From Burkholderiales bacterium (GTDB lineage Bacteria > Pseudomonadota > Gammaproteobacteria > Burkholderiales > Casimicrobiaceae): a stretch of DNA of 9,208 nt. The notes beneath the pieces were generated by a model that did no database searches, had not been told where the DNA came from, and saw only the letters and a list, made by a program, of their open reading frames with translations. The position numbers and the translations under genes are program-made. The stretch covers positions 1-9,208 of the forward strand of contig JAISPI010000142.1 in NCBI GenBank assembly GCA_031275075.1. The letters are read 5' to 3'. Positions 7,117 to 9,208 of the stretch are shown here, piece by piece (the stretch's first letter is position 1; each line of letters begins with the position of its first letter).

Positions 7117-7638
7117 ATGAAAAGAAGTTTGCTCATTGCAGCACTAACCCTCGCCAGTTTTTCTGTTCACGCAGCAACAGTCGAAGTTCCACTCAGTTTG
7201 GCGACCGACAAAGGCGATGGTAAAGCTATCGGAAGCATTACTATTTCAGAAACACCCTATGGCTTGGAATTTACCCCGAAGTTGGAAGGAATCGAGCCCG
7301 GCATCCACGGCTTTCACGTTCATGAAAACCCCAGCTGCGCCCCGACAGAAAAAGACGGGAAAATCACGATCGCCGGTGCCGCAGGCGGACACTTTGATCC
7401 TACCAAAACCGACAAGCATTTAGGACCTTACGCTGACGGCCATCTTGGTGATTTGCCTGCGCTTTACGCTACTGGCGACGGCAAAATCACTCAGCCGGTG
7501 TTGGCGCCCAGGATCAAAAAAATCTCTGAAATCCAGGGCCGTTCCATCATGGTTCACGTCGGCGGTGATAACCATTCCGATCATCCGCTACCGCTCGGCG
7601 GCGGCGGTGCGCGGTTGGCATGCGGCGTTATCAAGTAA
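7117..7638 (+). CDS. sodC: Periplasmic Cu,Zn superoxide dismutase
   Basis: Converts superoxide to oxygen and hydrogen peroxide in the periplasm. The 173-residue precursor has a signal peptide MKRSLLIAALTLASFSVHA with cleavage likely after residue 19. All metal ligands are present: copper H67, H69, H92 and H147; zinc H92 (bridging), H101, H109 and D112. The disulfide pair is C74 and C169 and the active-site arginine is R166, within the hallmark GGGGARLACGVI C-terminus. ATG 7117 is chosen because a GAAGAGG ribosome site lies 5 nt upstream and it starts exactly at the signal peptide; the frame upstream to 7030 is open but gives no sensible leader. It is a single-gene unit closed by a strong terminator. 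The promoter region resembles that of the downstream peroxidase gene. Length and motifs are normal for bacterial SodC, so the assignment is firm. Confidence 0.98.
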   Translation: MKRSLLIAALTLASFSVHAATVEVPLSLATDKGDGKAIGSITISETPYGLEFTPKLEGIEPGIHGFHVHENPSCAPTEKDGKITIAGAAGGHFDPTKTDKHLGPYADGHLGDLPALYATGDGKITQPVLAPRIKKISEIQGRSIMVHVGGDNHSDHPLPLGGGGARLACGVIK

Positions 7639-7656
7639 ACATCTCCTATCATCTGG

Positions 7657-7684
7657 AAAAGGCGGCCTTAGCCGCCTTTTTTCA
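7657..7684 (+). terminator. Rho-independent terminator after sodC
   Basis: A perfect 10-bp stem, aaaaggcggc (7657-7666) and gccgcctttt (7671-7680) with a 4-nt ctta loop, runs into a T-rich tail, 18 bp after the sodC stop. It should separate sodC from ccp transcription. Confidence 0.93.
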
Positions 7685-7840
7685 TTTTGTTAAAGGACTT
7701 TATCTGAAATATCGTACCGTGATAAAAAACAAGATACCCACATGGAAATAGCGGTGATCTGGTTTTAACAACGAAAATGTTTTATCTGCTTATGGGGGTA
7801 TTCGGTGGCACGCTTCGCTTAATTTTTCCTTATCGCCCTC
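7685..7840. other. Gene-free spacer between sodC terminator and ccp promoter region
   Basis: The sodC-ccp gap is 310 bp in all. Outside the terminator and the ccp promoter module this part holds no ORF with a ribosome site. The two small ATG frames (7742-7768, 8 codons plus stop; 7777-7848, 23 codons plus stop) have no Shine-Dalgarno. There is a poor -35/-10 look-alike at 7687-7715 and no second terminator that would define a small RNA. I see no supported feature here. Confidence 0.5.
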
Positions 7841-7883
7841 ATTACTAATACCAATAACACAAACAGAACGCTTCTTGTAGAAT
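7841..7883 (+). promoter_or_regulatory. ccp upstream module: FNR/CRP-like site plus -10
   Basis: ATTAC-TAAT-ACCAA (7841-7854) matches the sodC site at 12 of 14 bases, both differences being T to C. TAGAAT (7878-7883, 5 of 6 with TATAAT) follows at the same spacing within 1 bp. The site centre (7847.5) would be about -42.5 from a start near 7890. Peroxidase genes of this class are under FNR-type control in several proteobacteria, which fits, but both half sites deviate from the FNR consensus. Confidence 0.4.
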
Positions 7884-7948
7884 CATTCCGCTTCATAGCA
7901 TCAGATCATTTTATCTTTTCTTATTTTTCCGTTAACAAAAAGGTTTCT

Positions 7949-8944
7949 ATGAAAATACATTTTTTGGTTGCAGCGCTGGCTTTCGCCGGTTTCTCTCTTT
8001 GTGCCAACGCGGCAAGCGAAGAACCTATTTCCCCCATCAAACCGCCTGCCAACATCAACCTGGGCATGGTAGAGCTGGGCAAAAAACTGTTTTTCGATCC
8101 TCGGCTGTCCAGATCCGGTTTCATCTCTTGCAATTCCTGCCACAATCTTTCGATGGGCGGCTCGGACAATCTTCCGACTTCCATTGGTGACCGTTGGCAA
8201 CAAGGCCCTATCAACTCGCCGACGGTATTAAATTCCAGCCTCAATTTCGTACAGTTTTGGGATGGCCGCGCCGCTGATCTGAAGGAGCAAGCCGGCGGCC
8301 CCATCGCTAACCCGAAAGAAATGGCTTTCTCGCATACCCTGGCTGTCTCAATGTTGCAAACCATTCCTGGTTATGTACGCGAATTCAAGCAAGTGTTTGG
8401 CAAAAACACCATCGACATTGATCAAGTCACAGCGGCTATTGCCGAATTTGAAAAAACACTGGTCACACCCAATGCCCGTTTTGACCAATGGCTGCTGGGC
8501 AAGAAAGACGCTCTGACCGAAACGGAAAAGCAAGGTTATGCGCTCTTCAAAGACAGCGGCTGCGTTGCTTGCCACTATGGTGAAGCCGTTGGCGGAGATT
8601 CCTTCCAGAAAATGGGCGTGATCAAAGCCTACAAGACCACCAATCCCGCCAAAGGACGCGCTGAAGTCACTGGCAAGGACGCGGATCGCTTCAACTTCAA
8701 AGTGCCCACGTTGCGTAACGTGGAATTGACCTACCCCTACTTCCATGATGGCGCGGTCAATACTTTACCCGAAGCAGTCGATATCATGGGACAACTACAA
8801 CTGGGTAAAAAATACACGCCGGAAGAAAACGCCAAAATCGTCGCCTTCTTGAAGACCTTGACCGGTGACCAGCCCATGATCCTGCTGCCCATCCTGCCGC
8901 CGTCCGCCGACAACACACCGCGCCCCAATCCTTTCGGAAAATAA
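7949..8944 (+). CDS. ccp: Di-haem cytochrome c peroxidase (CcpA/MauG superfamily)
   Basis: Periplasmic enzyme that reduces hydrogen peroxide to water with electrons from cytochrome c or another small donor. The 331-residue precursor starts with a signal peptide (cleavage near residue 21, CANA-A). Haem 1 is bound by CNSCH (61-65) and haem 2 by CVACH (205-209). The inter-haem tryptophan is W104 in FWDGR, the probable catalytic glutamate is E124 and the axial methionine of the high-potential haem is M280. Probable calcium-site residues are N89, T261 and P263. Numbering runs a constant 10 ahead of mature Pseudomonas CcpA from H55 through W94, and the position of its distal His71 is D81 here, so the oxidised state may differ. 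ATG 7949 has AAAAAGG 5 nt upstream. It has its own promoter module and terminator and, with sodC upstream, forms a two-step periplasmic oxidant-removal pair. Length is typical. Confidence 0.96.
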   Translation: MKIHFLVAALAFAGFSLCANAASEEPISPIKPPANINLGMVELGKKLFFDPRLSRSGFISCNSCHNLSMGGSDNLPTSIGDRWQQGPINSPTVLNSSLNFVQFWDGRAADLKEQAGGPIANPKEMAFSHTLAVSMLQTIPGYVREFKQVFGKNTIDIDQVTAAIAEFEKTLVTPNARFDQWLLGKKDALTETEKQGYALFKDSGCVACHYGEAVGGDSFQKMGVIKAYKTTNPAKGRAEVTGKDADRFNFKVPTLRNVELTYPYFHDGAVNTLPEAVDIMGQLQLGKKYTPEENAKIVAFLKTLTGDQPMILLPILPPSADNTPRPNPFGK

Positions 8945-8985
8945 ACGTGACGGTGTAAAAGCATTTCAGCCTATCGGCAAAACCA

Positions 8986-9020
8986 ATAACCCCTCGCTTA
9001 AAGCGGGGGGTTATGTTTTA
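8986..9020 (+). terminator. Rho-independent terminator after ccp
   Basis: An inverted repeat 8986-8999 / 9001-9014 (ataacccc-t-cgctt against aagcg-g-ggggttat, one G-T pair, tight loop of about 1-5 nt) lies 41 bp after the ccp stop and is followed by a modest T stretch (gtttta). The stem is strong and the tail weaker than that of the sodC terminator. Confidence 0.8.
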
Positions 9021-9067
9021 ATGAGTCGTATTAAAATCAAACGCGCTCCAATTCCAAGGATACCGCT

Positions 9068-9208
9068 ATGAATCATTTGTTTCCGCCAGCACCGATCAGC
9101 GCCATCTCCATTGCCGACAGCAATATCCAGTTTCCCATTCATCGTATCTATTGCGTAGGCCGCAATTACGCCGAACACGCCCGCGAAATGGGGGCTGATC
9201 CTGACCGT
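9068..9208 (+). CDS. Fumarylacetoacetate hydrolase family protein (N-terminal fragment)
   Basis: Only 47 codons are in the window and the frame is open at the right edge. The stretch IHRIYCVGRNYAEHAREMG (24-42) is the characteristic start of the FAH domain in short bacterial members, which include fumarylpyruvate hydrolases, acylpyruvases and related C-C bond hydrolases or decarboxylases. The metal-binding acidic residues lie beyond the edge, so activity and substrate cannot be told. The start is well supported by AAGGA (9056-9060) 7 nt before ATG 9068. The ccp terminator separates it from the peroxidase, so it is probably an independent unit; a weak AT-rich -10 candidate (TAAAAT, 9032-9037) lies upstream with no clear -35. 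Confidence 0.88.
   Translation, partial: MNHLFPPAPISAISIADSNIQFPIHRIYCVGRNYAEHAREMGADPDR

Noticed and set aside
7687..7715. Possible small-RNA promoter TTGTTA with 17 bp to TATCGT
   Set aside because: Each hexamer matches only 4 of 6 and there is no downstream terminator to define a transcript.
7742..7848. Two small ORFs (7742-7768 and 7777-7848) in the sodC-ccp gap
   Set aside because: Neither has a Shine-Dalgarno, and the second ends inside the regulatory motif; no sign of coding selection.

Overview
The window looks like a stretch of chromosome from a Gram-negative proteobacterium, most likely a betaproteobacterium. Support for this comes from periplasmic and outer-membrane type proteins (a lipoprotein NlpC/P60 hydrolase, periplasmic Cu,Zn-SOD and di-haem peroxidase), moderate GC content and the overall protein style. 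I cannot name the genus. No rRNA, tRNA, CRISPR array, integrase or insertion sequence is visible.

Layout. Positions 1-5690 on the minus strand form one tight four-gene ABC importer operon of the peptide/oligopeptide (Opp/Dpp/Yej) type. In transcription order it encodes a binding protein, two inner-membrane permeases and a fused double ATPase that runs off the left edge. Gaps are 22 bp, 4 bp and a 4-bp ATGA overlap. Divergent from it is a short AlkA-type DNA glycosylase (5777-6421). This converges, with only 7 bp between stop codons, on a lipoprotein NlpC/P60 peptidoglycan hydrolase (6429-6968, minus). The right-hand part reads on the plus strand: periplasmic Cu,Zn superoxide dismutase (7117-7638) with its own terminator, then a bacterial di-haem cytochrome c peroxidase (7949-8944) with its own terminator. 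Last comes the start of a fumarylacetoacetate-hydrolase family gene (9068 to the right edge).

How the genes fit together. The importer is a self-contained uptake system. A glycosylase repairing alkylated bases and a wall hydrolase sit beside it without an obvious metabolic link. sodC and ccp form a logical periplasmic pair: superoxide to H2O2, then H2O2 to water. They are separate transcription units, yet their upstream regions share an AT-rich palindrome-like motif at nearly the same distance from a -10-like hexamer, which suggests one regulator for both.

The most interesting observations are: (1) the shared sodC/ccp promoter module, resembling a CRP/FNR-type site near -41.5; (2) a multi-hairpin repeat inserted in frame in the linker between the two ATPase domains; (3) an aspartate in the peroxidase where the distal histidine of the classical enzyme would fall; (4) a tandem internal repeat in the periplasmic segment of one permease. 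I found no clear evidence of a wholly new multi-gene system.
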